A stretch of 64,000 nt of DNA from CALGFI01 sp963786805 (GTDB lineage: Bacteria > Actinomycetota > UBA4738 > HRBIN12), in NCBI GenBank assembly GCA_963786805.1, contig CAWBAK010000001.1, positions 124,001 to 188,000 on the forward strand. The letters are read 5' to 3'. The notes under the pieces were generated by a model, which was not told the DNA's origin, did not search any database, and worked only from the letters and a program-made list of their open reading frames with translations. This document shows, piece after piece, positions 1-9,337 of this stretch. A program made the position numbers and the translations under genes. How positions within the stretch are numbered: position 1 is the stretch's first letter; every line of letters starts with the position of its first letter.

Positions 1-1544
1 TTGCGGGCGTGGCGCACTACGAGTGCGGGGACACCTCGCTGGCGCGGAGCGTCCTGGAGCAAGCGGCCGACCTCTCGATGGCCGGGCCGGCTCGGGCCCG
101 CGTGCTGCTAGACCTGGGGATGGGCCTCGCCGAGACCGAAGGGTGGCGGGCTGCCTGGGCCGTGTTCGAGGCTGCTCGGGGCGAGGCGGGGGACGATCTC
201 GCGCTCCGGGCACTGGTCGAGCAGAACCTGGGGTACGCCTGGCTGTTCAGGGGAGACCTCGCGGCATCGGAACGGCACGCTCGCGCGGCGCTGCAGCTGG
301 CCGAGGAGCTGCAGGAACCACGGGTGATGGCCGAAGCGTTCCAGGCGTATCCGTTCGTCGAGTTCCTCCTCGGACGCGGGGTCGATCAGGTGCTGCTCGA
401 TCGCGGGATCGCCCTGGAAGGGCACATGGAGGGCGAATTCAAATCCCATGTCCTGCGCGCGAGCTTCGTCATGGCTCAGCTCCTCAAGTTCACCGATCGT
501 CTGGACGAGGCCCGCCGGACGTTCACCGAGCTCCTGGGTGATGCGGCCGCGCATGGCGTGGAGAGCCCGATCCCCCAGTTCCAGTACCACCTCGCCGAGC
601 TGGAATGCCGGGCGGGCAACTGGGATGCGGCCATGGAACACGCCCAGCAGAGCATGGCGGCCTCCCAGCGACTCCGCATGGGGGCGTGGATGTCGGCGGA
701 GGGCCACTTCGCGGTGGGCCTGGTGCAAGCCCATCTGGGGCGGGCCGACCCGGCGAGGCTGGCAGCCCTCGAGGGGCTGCGCGTCGCCGAGGCGGCCGGC
801 GAGATCCTCCTCCAGATCCTGGACCTATCGGTCCTGGGGTTCCTCGAGCTTTCCCTGGGCCGACCCGCCGAGGCCGATGCGTATCTGTCCAGGGCCGTCG
901 AGCTCGAGCGAGCGATGGGCGTTCGGGAGCCCGCCTACTTCCGGATCGTCCCGGATGAGGTCGAGGCGTTGGTGGCGCTCGGGCGGCTCGACGAGGCCGA
1001 GGCGCTCCTCGTCCCCTTCGAGGAGGCCGGCAAGGACCTCGGGCGGGCCTGGACCATCGCCACCGGGGCCAGGTGCCGGGCGCTCGTGCTGGCGGCGCGG
1101 GGTGATCTCGCCGGTGCGTCGGCCGCGGCCGAGGAGGCGGTGCGCGTTCACGATCTCCTGCCTCTTCCGTTCGAGCTTGGGCGGACCCTCCTGGTGCGCG
1201 GAGCGGTGGAGCGCCGAGCCAAGAGGAAGCGGGAGGCTCGGGACACGCTCACGCGGGCTCTGGAGATCTTCGACGGGCTGGGAGCCGCGTTGTGGGCGGA
1301 GAAGGCACGTGCGGAGTTGGCGCGGATCGGCGGACGGGCCCCCTCGTCGCTCGACTTGACCCCGAGCGAGACCAAGGTGGCGGCGCTCGTCGCCGCCGGA
1401 AACACCAACCGAGAGGTGGCCGACGCACTCTTCATCAGCGTCCATACCGTGGAGGCCAATCTCAAGCGGATCTACCGCAAGCTGGGCATCCGCTCACGCA
1501 CGGAACTGGCGTCGACCTTCCCATCCCGGCCATCCGGGTCGTGA
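1..1544 (+). CDS. LuxR-family transcriptional regulator with TPR-like helical region, 5' end missing
   Basis: This is the C-terminal part of a large LuxR-type regulator; the reading frame is open to the left edge, so the true start lies outside the window and the GTG at 9 is only the first possible start inside it. About 430 residues are Ala/Leu-rich helical pairs of the tetratricopeptide kind found in MalT/LAL regulators. The last 60 residues form a LuxR (GerE-type) helix-turn-helix, with LTPSETKVAALVAAG and the recognition helix NREVADALFISVHTVEANLK. The protein should bind DNA through this end and sense a ligand or partner through the helical part; an N-terminal ATPase domain is expected upstream but cannot be seen. 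The inducer and target genes are unknown. Confidence 0.85.
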   Translation, partial: AGVAHYECGDTSLARSVLEQAADLSMAGPARARVLLDLGMGLAETEGWRAAWAVFEAARGEAGDDLALRALVEQNLGYAWLFRGDLAASERHARAALQLAEELQEPRVMAEAFQAYPFVEFLLGRGVDQVLLDRGIALEGHMEGEFKSHVLRASFVMAQLLKFTDRLDEARRTFTELLGDAAAHGVESPIPQFQYHLAELECRAGNWDAAMEHAQQSMAASQRLRMGAWMSAEGHFAVGLVQAHLGRADPARLAALEGLRVAEAAGEILLQILDLSVLGFLELSLGRPAEADAYLSRAVELERAMGVREPAYFRIVPDEVEALVALGRLDEAEALLVPFEEAGKDLGRAWTIATGARCRALVLAARGDLAGASAAAEEAVRVHDLLPLPFELGRTLLVRGAVERRAKRKREARDTLTRALEIFDGLGAALWAEKARAELARIGGRAPSSLDLTPSETKVAALVAAGNTNREVADALFISVHTVEANLKRIYRKLGIRSRTELASTFPSRPSGS

Positions 1545-1656
1545 GCAAGACCTACCGGTCGCGGTCTCGATCGGTACGGATTTCGGGGATTCCTCGGGCC
1601 GGCGCTCTCTCTAGCCTCGGGATCAGAGATCGGTACCCGAGTTGAAGGGAGGGATC

Positions 1657-2064
1657 ATGAGCACGAAAGCGGGAACGATGGGGTTCTCCGCTCGACCGGC
1701 GCTGTTCACGTTCTGGACCGTGGCCGTGTCCGCTCTCGCGGCAGCGGCGCTGATCCTGAGCGCGGTGGCGCTCACCGTGGCGGGTCGTGGCGATAGCTCC
1801 GTGGCGAGTGTGGCAGGCAGCGGTACCCGCGAGGCGGCGAGCATCGGAGCCCCGCTGTGGGACGCCGGAAGGCTGCAAGCCATGCAGGGCCGTGTGCTCG
1901 CAGAGACCGCTCGGGTCCAAGGGTCAGCACCGCTGTGGGACGCGGGCAAGCTCGAAGCCATGCAGGGCCGTGTGCTCGCAGAGACCGCTCGGGTCCAAGG
2001 GTCCGCACCGTTGTGGGACGCGGACAAGCTCGAAGCCATGGAGGGCCGGATGCTCGCCGGGTAG
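1657..2064 (+). CDS. Small single-span membrane protein with 26-residue tandem repeats
   Basis: The 135-residue product is not assigned to a known function. The ATG at 1657 is preceded by a strong ribosome binding site (GAAGGGAGGG), which decides against the TTG five codons upstream. Residues about 15-43 form one hydrophobic membrane segment. The rest, probably outside the membrane, consists of nearly three copies of a 26-residue unit with the core APLWDAGKLEAMQGRVLAET; copies one and two are almost identical at DNA level and the third is cut off by the stop codon. The gene stands alone between a regulator and a terminator hairpin. The repeats suggest a protein-binding or oligomerising tail, which is inference only. 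Confidence 0.75.
   Translation: MSTKAGTMGFSARPALFTFWTVAVSALAAAALILSAVALTVAGRGDSSVASVAGSGTREAASIGAPLWDAGRLQAMQGRVLAETARVQGSAPLWDAGKLEAMQGRVLAETARVQGSAPLWDADKLEAMEGRMLAG
1849..2061 (+). repeat. 78-bp in-frame tandem repeat (2.7 copies)
   Basis: Copies begin at 1849, 1927 and 2005, each starting at the Ala codon of APLWD. Copies 1 and 2 differ at only a few bases and the third is partial. The unit length is a multiple of three, so copy-number change would keep the frame. Confidence 0.9.
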
Positions 2065-2113
2065 CTCCTGCTCGTTCGGCCGTTCCCCAGGTCCTCAAAG
2101 GTGATCCGCGAAA

Positions 2114-2140
2114 CGGGCGGCCCGCATCCCGGGCCGCCCG
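2114..2140 (+). terminator. Rho-independent-like hairpin after the repeat protein gene
   Basis: Perfect 11-bp stem CGGGCGGCCCG / CGGGCCGCCCG with a 5-base loop, 50 bases after the stop codon at 2064 and followed by a T-rich stretch (CTTCGCCTGCATCTTCGTT). It probably ends the transcript of the small repeat protein. Confidence 0.75.
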
Positions 2141-2322
2141 CTTCGCCTGCATCTTCGTTGGAGCGCCGTGGTCAGTTCGCGAAGAGCTGCTTTGTGATCC
2201 ATCCGTGGAGACGAGCGGACTCGGGGCGGAACCGCGTGCGATGCGCTTGTGGATGCGAGCACCCCTCGATGAGTGGTGCCCCCAGGGATGGCCGGCGGCT
2301 CCGACCGCCCTACCATCGACCC

Positions 2323-3717
2323 ATGAGGCGGACCGCGACCGCAGTGACCGTGCTCGCCGTGCTGGCGGGGGCCTGCGTATCGGACCCCAGGCCGGAGGCG
2401 CCGCGCTCGCCGGCAGCATCCACCGGGGAACTGCGCCACGTCGTGTTCGACACGGATCTGGCCTTCGACGACATCATGGCGCTGCTCTATCTCCTCCAGC
2501 GCGACGACGTCGTCATCGATGCGGTGACGATCACCGGCACCGGCGAGGCACACTGCGACCCCGGCGTCCAGAACGCCCTCGGCCTGCTCGCGCTCGGTGG
2601 CGTCAAGGACACGCCGGTCGCGTGCGGGCGCGAGACGCCGCTCCAGGGGTCCAACGCGTTCCCGGACGAGTGGCGGGTCGCCGTCGATGACCTTTCCATG
2701 CTGGATCTCCCGGACGTCGACCGCGTGGCGGATCCGCGCGGTGCCACGCAGCTCTTGCTCGACACGCTCGACGGCGACGCGACCCTGATTACCCTCGGGC
2801 CGCTCACCAACGTCGCCGAGGCGCTTCGGGTCGATCCCGGGCTCGCCTCCCGCGTCCCCGAGTTCGTCGCGATGGCTGGAGCGATCGACGTTCCCGGCAA
2901 TACCCCCAACGGGGTCGCCGAGTACAACGTGTGGGTCGACCCGCTTGCCGCGAAGGAAGTGTTCGAGGGGATGCCGGTGACCCTCGTGCCCCTAGACGCC
3001 ACGGACGACGTGCCCTTCACGTCGTTCTTCGCAGACACGCTCGCGGCGCACCGGACGAGCCCGGAGGCCGAGGCCGTCCACGCGATCATCCTCGCGAACC
3101 GGGAGATCTTCCTCAGTCCCGGCTACTCGTTCTGGGACACGCTCGCCACGGCACTCGTGTTCCGGCCCGAGCTCGCCACGTTCGACGAGGCACGCGTGGT
3201 CGTCACGGCGTCCGAGGATGCCGGCGCCGGATGGATCGATCGCTGGGACGAGGGCGCGTCCGTTCGGTTCGCCGCCTCGGTCCCCGATCCGCTCGCGTTC
3301 GAACGCGAGTACCTGTCCGTGCTCAGCGGAGAAGAGGTCACGCAGGTCCGGCCCGATCCGACGATCACGATCACCTTCGACGGGGAGCACTGCACGATCG
3401 AGCCTCGGCGGCTGTCGGCCGGCAGCCAGGTCGTCGCGTACGTCGACGAGCGAGGCGTCGCCGTTGACGGCGGCGTGTTGCTCGAGCTCAGCGATCGGCT
3501 GACCTATCAGGACCTGCGGGACATCGTGGGTCCGGACGGGTCGATCCTGCCCGAGGACACGGAGGAACCGAAGGGTCTGCGGTTCCTCGCGTTCGTCGGA
3601 GACGTCGCCGAGGCCGAGACGCGTCCATCGGTGGTCGTGGGGATGTGTTCGTCCAGCCGCGGAGGGGAGCCCCCCTTCCGCGTGTGGCTCTCGGCGCCAG
3701 TCGAGGTCGCGCCTTAG
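2323..3717 (+). CDS. Inosine-uridine-type nucleoside hydrolase, predicted lipoprotein
   Basis: Members of this family cleave the N-glycosidic bond of ribonucleosides to give ribose and base. The ATG at 2323 is chosen because it opens a short lipoprotein signal (MRRTATAVTVLAVLAGAC), with Cys18 as the likely lipid-bearing residue, so the enzyme should sit outside the membrane. The metal-binding loop is seen as DTDLAFDDIMALLYLL; the family form is usually DTDPGxDDAxAL, so the Pro-Gly is replaced by Leu-Ala while all three Asp are kept. LGPLTNVAEA and the NVWVDPLAA region later in the protein also match the fold. At 464 residues it is longer than typical 310-350-residue enzymes, with an extra C-terminal domain of about 120 residues that I do not recognise. 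The preceding terminator suggests a single-gene transcript. Confidence 0.85.
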   Translation: MRRTATAVTVLAVLAGACVSDPRPEAPRSPAASTGELRHVVFDTDLAFDDIMALLYLLQRDDVVIDAVTITGTGEAHCDPGVQNALGLLALGGVKDTPVACGRETPLQGSNAFPDEWRVAVDDLSMLDLPDVDRVADPRGATQLLLDTLDGDATLITLGPLTNVAEALRVDPGLASRVPEFVAMAGAIDVPGNTPNGVAEYNVWVDPLAAKEVFEGMPVTLVPLDATDDVPFTSFFADTLAAHRTSPEAEAVHAIILANREIFLSPGYSFWDTLATALVFRPELATFDEARVVVTASEDAGAGWIDRWDEGASVRFAASVPDPLAFEREYLSVLSGEEVTQVRPDPTITITFDGEHCTIEPRRLSAGSQVVAYVDERGVAVDGGVLLELSDRLTYQDLRDIVGPDGSILPEDTEEPKGLRFLAFVGDVAEAETRPSVVVGMCSSSRGGEPPFRVWLSAPVEVAP

Positions 3718-3749
3718 CCGCTGCTGGAGAGTCGGGCGCGTCGCGTTCG

Positions 3750-3791
3750 TGGAGACGAGCGGACTCGAACCGCCGACCCCCTGCTTGCAAA
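3750..3791 (-). other. Displaced 3' part of tRNA-Ala (probable integration scar, att-like)
   Basis: These 42 bases are identical to the 3' part (anticodon loop to discriminator base) of the intact tRNA-Ala at 9331-9403, then diverge sharply. There is no 5' half, so this is not a working tRNA. Exact 3'-tRNA fragments of this kind are left where an integrative element used a tRNA gene as attachment site. It marks the left border of the decayed island. Confidence 0.8.
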
Positions 3792-4244
3792 CCAGAGCCA
3801 GTGCGAGGCCGCTACCTGCAGAAACGGTCGTTAGGCCTGCTCAGCCCGTGCATCACCAGTCACACAGGAGCGGTCGGGGATCCGTTGGATTCCGTTGGTT
3901 CTGCTACCAATTTGCTACCTCGAGCAAAGCAAACGAGTTCCTTGCACGCGACTGAAGCTGACACCCGTGACGAGAGCTTCCAGCTCCTCCTAGGACTTCT
4001 TTACACGCTCCGACCTTGATGACCCGCCGCACGCTCTCGCCTGGGAGCTGCCAGATAGCCGGATCAGGGGGTGCAACTCAAGAACGGTTGACGAGCGGGC
4101 TGTTGCTCGAACCGACCGAGACCGAGCGCTGGGGAAGATCATCGAACGACCGGATGTGAAGCAATTCGCCCTCAGTCCACGGCCTGGCTGTCAAGGAAAG
4201 GGCGCAGTACGCTCCCTCGAGCGCGCGTTGCTCGTGGAGGGATC
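3792..4244. other. Gene-free stretch inside the island
   Basis: I see no convincing gene in these 450 bases. Base composition is less GC-rich than the surroundings. Around 3900-3922 there are two close copies of a TGCTACC-type motif (CTGCTACCAATTTGCTACC), which could be arm-type sites or the remains of an integrase 3' end next to the att-like tRNA fragment; this is only a suggestion. A ribosome binding site (GGAGGG at 4234-4239) near the right end belongs to the next gene. Confidence 0.5.
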
Positions 4245-7200
4245 GTGGACGACGAGCCTGGCCGCATCGAGCCCGTGACCGAAGAGGCGCGGATCCAGAC
4301 CTTCCTGATCGCCGACGTCCGCGGCTACACCCTGTTCACGCAACAGCGCGGTGACGAGGCGGCCGCGAAGCTCGCCGCCAAGTTCGCTCGGATCGCGCGC
4401 GAGACCGTCCAGCAGCGCGGCGGCAGCGTCGATCGAGCTCCGGGGAGACGAGGCGCTCGCCGTGTTCTCCTCCGCCCGGCAGGCCGTCGCCGCTGCCGTC
4501 GATCTCCAGGAACGGCTGGTGGACGAGACCATCGACGACCCCGAGCTTCCGCTGCCGGTCGGAATCGGACTGGACGCTGGCGAGGCCGTCCCCGTCGAGG
4601 CCGGGTACCGGGGCGGCGCGCTCAATCTCGCTGCGCGGCTGTGCGGGCAGGCGGGCCCGGGCGAGATCCTCGCGAGCCGCAGCGTCACGCATCTCGCGCG
4701 CCGGGTCGAGGGCGTGCGCTACGTCGACCGGGGGAAGGTGCAGCTGAAGAACCTGACCGATCCCGTCGAGCTGGTGCGGATCGTTCCGGAGGGCGTCGAT
4801 CCGGCCGAGCGTCTGCGGACGGCACTGCCGCCGACCGGCCCGCCGCGTCGCCGTACGCGCGTCGAGGATCGCGATCGCCGCCGTGGTCGCCCTCGCGGTC
4901 GCCGTCGGCGCCACGATCGTCCTGCTCCCCGACGATAGCCGAGCCGACGATCGCGGCGGGAGCGGTCGGGTTCCTCGGCCCGTCAGGAGACCTCGAAGGC
5001 ACGGTGGGCATCGGCGAGTTCCCACGGGGGCTCGCGTCGGGAGCCGGGTCGCTCTGGGTGGCCGACCAAGAGAGCGGATCGCTGATCCAGGTCGATCCGT
5101 CGACCTTCCAGGTGGAGGAGCGGATCCCGGTCGGCGTCGGGCCGAGCGGCGTCGCGATCGCCTCCGGCCTCGTGTGGGTCGCCAACACCGATGAGCGGAC
5201 GGTCTCGATGGTCGACCCGCAGGCGCACCGGGTCGTCCAGACGGTGGTCGTCGGCAACGGGCCGGCCGGGATCGTCGCCGACGGCGATCGTGTCTGGGTC
5301 GCGAACAGCGTCGACGCGACCGTCACCGAGATCGACGCGACCGACGGAAACGTCGTGGACACCTACCCCGTCGGGGAACGACCTGTCGCCTTGGCCGTCG
5401 CCGACGGCGCGGTCTGGGTCGCGAACGCCTCGGACGGAACGGTCAGCCGGGTCGTCTCGGGCGACGGGGAGACGCTGACGACCCCCGTCGGCCGGGGACC
5501 AGGCCGCGATCGCATCCGGCTTCGGGTCGCTGTGGGTCGCGAACACCGAGGACGGGACCGTGACGACGATCGACCCGGCCACAGGGTCGGTAACGGGCAC
5601 CGAACGCGTCGGGCAGGAGCCGGTCGCGCTCGCGGCCGCCGGAGACGGCATCTGGGTCGCGAGCGCTCGGGACGGCACCGTCCTCAAGATCGACCCGGCG
5701 ACGACAGCGGTCACCGACATCTACGAGATCGGGAACGAACCGCGGGCCCTGACGGGGAGCCGAGGGCGGGCTGTGGGTCGGTGTCGAGGCGTCGCCCGCC
5801 GCGCATCGGGGAGGGACGCTTCGGCTCGTGTCGGAGCAGCCGATGAAGATCGATCCTCACGGCGGCGACCTCGTCTCCGACCACCGTGCTCGCATCGACG
5901 TACGACGGCCTCTTGACGTATCGGCGAACCGGCGGGGCGGCGGGTCTGACGGTGGTCCCGGATCTGGCCGTGTCGCTCCCCGTGCCGACCGACGAGGGTC
6001 TGACATACACCTTCACGCTCCGCGAGGGGATCCGTTTCTCGAACGGCCACGTCCTCGAGCCCCAGGACGTCGTGGCCACCTTCGAGCGCGTGCTGGTCGG
6101 GAACAAGTACGGCCGGTTCTACGTGCCGGAGCTCGTCGGCTGGTCCACCTGCACACCACGAAGATCCCGCGGCGTGCGACCTATCCGAGGGCGTCGTGCC
6201 CGACGAGGAGGCAGGAACCGTTACGTTCCACCTGGTTCGGCTGGCGCCGAGCTTCCTCAAGATCCTCGCGAAGTCATGGTTCGCGATCGTGCCCGCCGGC
6301 ACGCCGATCGATCTCGAGGGCGAGCCGATCCCTGCGACCGGTCCCTACCTGATCGGTGACGTCGGCGACGATGGCTCGCTGGTCCTAGAGCGGAACCCGA
6401 TGTTCCGGGAGTGGTCCGCCGACGCACAGCCCGATGGCTTCGCGGACCGCATCGAGGTCACGGCAGGCGTCGACCCCTGACGAGCAGGTGGCCATGGTTG
6501 AACGGGGAGAGGCCGACCTCGCGCTCGAGCGGGGTGCCTCTGGAGCTCGTCGAGGAGCTCGAGCGGCGGTCCTCGGATCAGCTGGTGAGAATCGCCTTGG
6601 CCTGCGATCGGGGCGCTGTCGCTCAATACCGCGACGTACCCATTCGAGAACGCGGACGCGCGAAGAGCGGTTGCGTATGCGCTCGAGCGAGGTGAGCTGG
6701 TCCGGGCCTTTCGCGAGACCGCCGCGATCAGCGGAGTCGTCGGTGGTGGCCGAGGAGCCCGTGGTGACATGCCAGATCCTGCCACCGAACACGCCGGGGT
6801 ATGCACCCTATTGCCCTTACACGAGATCCGGCGCGGAGGTGGACGGGACGTGGGCGGGCCCGGATCTCTCGTTCGCACGCCAGCTGGTTCAGCGCTCGGG
6901 GACGGCGGGTGCGGAGGTGTCGATCGCGATGTCGCCGTGCTTGGAGGTCGACCGCGGAGTCGGTCGCGGATACGCTCCGAGGGCCTGGGGTACCGCGTGG
7001 TCCTAGAGACCGACGGCCCGCTGCGACCCCCAGAGGACGATTGCTGGTTTAGCCCCCTCACGCCGGACGCAGACATCTCCTCCACCGCCTGGTTTTGGGA
7101 CTACCCGTCCCCTGCGCAGTTCCTGGTGCCGCTGCTTTCGTGCGTCCAGCCCGAAGGGGTCGCTTCCCTTCGACGGCTCGCCCGCCGTGACGGGGGCCGG

Positions 7201-7456
7201 GGGCTTGTCCTGGAATTTCACGAACTTCTGTGACCCGGAGATCGACCGGCGGATGCAACGAGCCCTGGACCTTGAGCCGAGCGACTCGTATGCCTCGGCT
7301 CGCGCGTTCGAGGCGCTGGACCACGAGCTCGTCGATCTGGCCCCCTTGATCCCGTACGCGGCCGCCGTCGACCTGTGGCTCGTCTCGAAGCGGGTCAGCA
7401 ACGTCGAGTTCAGTCCGGAGCTCAGACTGATCGTCTCCCAAGTGTGGGTCCGCTGA
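4245..7456 (+). pseudogene. Multiply frameshifted receptor-like gene: class III cyclase domain, TM segment, YVTN beta-propeller, ABC solute-binding domain
   Basis: The whole 3.2-kb stretch reads as one protein of about 1070 residues if roughly 13 single-base frame changes are bridged. The start is intact: GTG at 4245 with GGAGGG upstream. First comes a class III adenylate/guanylate cyclase-like domain (FLIADVRGYTLFTQQRGDEA, then RGDEALAVFSSARQAV in another frame near 4430). One membrane segment follows near 4880-4930 (VVALAVAVGATIVLLP). Next are six to seven YVTN/YncE-type propeller blades with the recurring core VWVANxxDxTVxxID (5000-5750). From about 5800 to the stop is an SBP_bac_5 oligopeptide-type solute-binding domain (TFTLREGIRFSNGHV; VTCQILPPNTPGYAPYCPYT; end at 7456). 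Approximate frame changes lie near 4430, 4850, 4935, 5500, 5755, 5880, 6150, 6475, 6535, 6605, 6755, 6965 and 7170. No nonsense codons interrupt the pieces. It is either a recent pseudogene or badly sequenced. Confidence 0.75.
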
Positions 7457-7905
7457 AGTAGGGCAAACCATAGGCAGAGCCGTGACGAGGTAGCGACCGC
7501 GGTGGCGCGCTCGCCCGTCTGCTCGGCGAGTAGAACGTTGTACTCCCATCACTCCTGAGAGGTCGCGATAGCCGAGGTCGACGCTCACATCCGCGACGAC
7601 GGTGGCGACGAGCGGACTCGAACCCCCGTCCCCCTGCTTGCAAACCAGAACAGAAGCACCTCAGTGACCAGCAAGTCGGTCGAGGAAGGGCGGCCGAATC
7701 TGATCGAACCTACGCGGGCGGCGTCCCGGAGGAGAGGCGCCACGCGACGACAGTAGTTCACCAACACCGCCAACTCCACGCGCCCACGCACGGACCATCC
7801 AGCGCGTACCTATACGCCCGGTGAGCTAGGGACTGATGCCCACCCGCTACCAAGAGCCCGCTAGTGTCCGGGTGAACTCGGTTGACCGTGCGCTCAACCA
7901 GCGGC
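7457..7905. other. Gene-free stretch with the second tRNA-Ala fragment
   Basis: Nothing in these 450 bases looks like a gene. It holds the tRNA-Ala 3' fragment at 7603-7644 and ends at the left copy of the 15-bp direct repeat that bounds the insertion sequence. It is probably what remains of a second integrated element. Confidence 0.5.
7603..7644 (-). other. Second displaced 3' part of tRNA-Ala (att-like)
   Basis: It aligns over 42 bases with the 3' part of the tRNA-Ala at 9331, with three mismatches, and again lacks a 5' half. The five bases that follow (CCAGA) are shared with the fragment at 3750 but not with the intact tRNA, so the two fragments are more like each other at that border. 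This fits two tandem integrations at the same tRNA gene. Confidence 0.75.
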
Positions 7906-7920
7906 TTTCTGCGTGGAGAC
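7906..7920 (+). repeat. Left copy of 15-bp direct repeat flanking the IS (target duplication)
   Basis: TTTCTGCGTGGAGAC is repeated exactly at 9323-9337 on the other side of the element. The right copy contains the last seven bases of the tRNA-Ala gene, so insertion was at the tRNA 3' end. IS481-family elements make duplications up to about this size. Confidence 0.85.
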
Positions 7921-7922
7921 TG

Positions 7923-9145
7923 TCAAGCTCCGCCTGATGCCTGACGTTTCGTGTTCGGCTGAGGCTTGACGCTCAGGCCGTCGGCCCTGACCTTGCGAAC
8001 GGCCCCGATCCGTTGCCGTGCCACGGTCTTCATCAGGTGGTTCTTGCTCCATACCTGGATCACAGTCTCGTCTACGAACACGTCCACGAGCTCACCCTTG
8101 AAGGCGTTGTCACCGAGAAGAGCTGGTTGTCGACCGAGACCATCCCGTTGGAGCCGACCCTTCGAAGCACCCACTGTCCACGATGATCCTCGGCCGCATC
8201 GACGGGGATCGAGGCTTCGTCCTTGGAGATCGGGGCCAAGCGGAATCGGTCAGCTGGGGTCGCCATCTCCAGAGCCTGGTGGGGACGCTCGGTGTTGTAG
8301 TCGGTGACCCAGGCATCGAGCTCGCTCTGCGCGGCCTCGAGCGAGGGGAACGAGCGATCGGCCAGGAACTCCTTGCGCAGGCTCTGGTGGAATCGCTCGA
8401 TCTTGCCGGTGGTGGTCGGTGAGCGCACGGCGGTGTGGCGGTGGGAGATGCCGTTCTCCCGGCAGATCCGATCGAACAACACCTCGACGGGCTGAGGCCC
8501 GAACCGGCCGGTGAACACTTGCCGTTGTCGGTCAGGATCTCGTCGGGGATCCCGTAGGTGCGAAGCGACGCGCTGAGCACCGCGCAGACGGCCTTGGACG
8601 TCGCCCTGGTGACCAGGCCGGCGGCGATGCAGAACCGGCTGTGGTCATCGACGCCGGTGACCACCTTCAGCTCGGTCGCGTCGTCCAGGAGCACGCCGCC
8701 CATCACGTCCATCTGCCACAGCTGCATGGGGCGCTCCCGCTCCCACCGACGGAACTCGTCGCGGCGCTTGCGACGCCGTCGCAGCTCGATCAGGCTGGTG
8801 GCGGCGAAGACAGCGGTAGATCGCCGAGCGGGAGGGGACCGGATCCACGCCGGAGCGGGCGAGCTGATGCTCGATCCGCCGAGGCCCCCAGCCCGGATGC
8901 TCTCGTCGCAGCTCGCAGATCGCGGCCTCGATCTCCGGATCGGTCTGGTGCGGGCACCCGGTCGGCCGATGTGACCGGTCGGCCAGCGCGGCCAGGCCGC
9001 CCTGCTCGTAGCGGGCGATCCACGCGTGCACGCTTTGGCGGGAGACGCCGAGGCGACGGGCGACCTCGACGACCCTCCAGCCATCCTGCACGACCGCTAG
9101 CACCGCTTGGTACCGCTGCTCCATGACGCTGAGCTCCACCAGCAC
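7923..9145 (-). pseudogene. IS481-family DDE transposase, frameshifted
   Basis: Read with three frame corrections this gives about 405 residues. The N-terminus has a helix-turn-helix (VVEVARRLGVSRQSVHAWIA) with the second DNA-binding part LADRSHRPTGCPHQ. The integrase core shows the first Asp in LWQMDVMGG, the second in EILTDNGK and the Glu in TTTGKIERFHQSLRKEF, so all three catalytic residues are kept. Frame changes lie near 8800, at about 8519 (after DNGK, one base missing before FTGRFG) and near 8118. The C-terminal tail after the last break is still recognisable. The GTG at 9145 or ATG at 9124 could be the start. There are no internal stop codons apart from those caused by the shifts. Confidence 0.85.
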
Positions 9146-9204
9146 GGCCCACCTCCCTGCCTCGCCGAAGGGGCCGAGACAAGGAGATCGGGCAGGCGGG
9201 CACT

Positions 9205-9314
9205 GTCAAGCATCAGCCGAAGCCACCGTCAAGGATCAGGCGGATCCGGTGTCAAGGATCAGCCGGAACTCCGTCAAGGATCAGGTGACGCCGGAATGTC
9301 CAGCATCACCCGGA
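9205..9314 (+). repeat. Five spaced 17-bp repeats at the right end of the IS
   Basis: Copies start at 9205, 9228, 9251, 9273 and 9298, spaced 22-25 bp. The consensus is GTCAAGGATCAGSCGGA. A reverse-oriented copy with two mismatches lies at the left end of the element (from 7930). Regular spacing of about two helical turns just inside an IS end suggests transposase-binding sites. They are too short and variable for a CRISPR array. Confidence 0.8.
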
Positions 9315-9322
9315 ACACGACA

Positions 9323-9337
9323 TTTCTGCGTGGAGAC
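9323..9337 (+). repeat. Right copy of 15-bp direct repeat flanking the IS
   Basis: Exact match to 7906-7920. Bases 9331-9337 are also the 3' end of the tRNA-Ala gene on the minus strand, so the insertion left that tRNA complete. Confidence 0.85.

Larger units (their letters stand above)
7921..9322 (-). mobile_element. IS481-family insertion sequence, about 1.4 kb
   Basis: The element is bounded by the 15-bp direct repeats at 7906-7920 and 9323-9337. Its ends are imperfect inverted repeats: the left end reads TGTCAAGCTCCGCCTGATGC and the right end, on the other strand, TGTCGTGTTCCGGGTGATGC. Both begin with TGT, as is usual for IS481. Inside are one leftward transposase gene and, between it and the right end, five spaced copies of a 17-bp motif. 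The transposase is frameshifted, so the copy looks inactive unless the indels are sequencing errors. Confidence 0.8.

Noticed and set aside
3749..3955. Apparent proteins with SGLEPPTPCLQ at 3749, 7603 and 9331
   Set aside because: This peptide is the translation of the tRNA-Ala 3' half and of its fragments, a known annotation artefact.
9205..9314. CRISPR-like array
   Set aside because: The repeats are 17 bp with spacers of 5-8 bp and variable sequence, there are no cas genes, and they lie inside an IS end.
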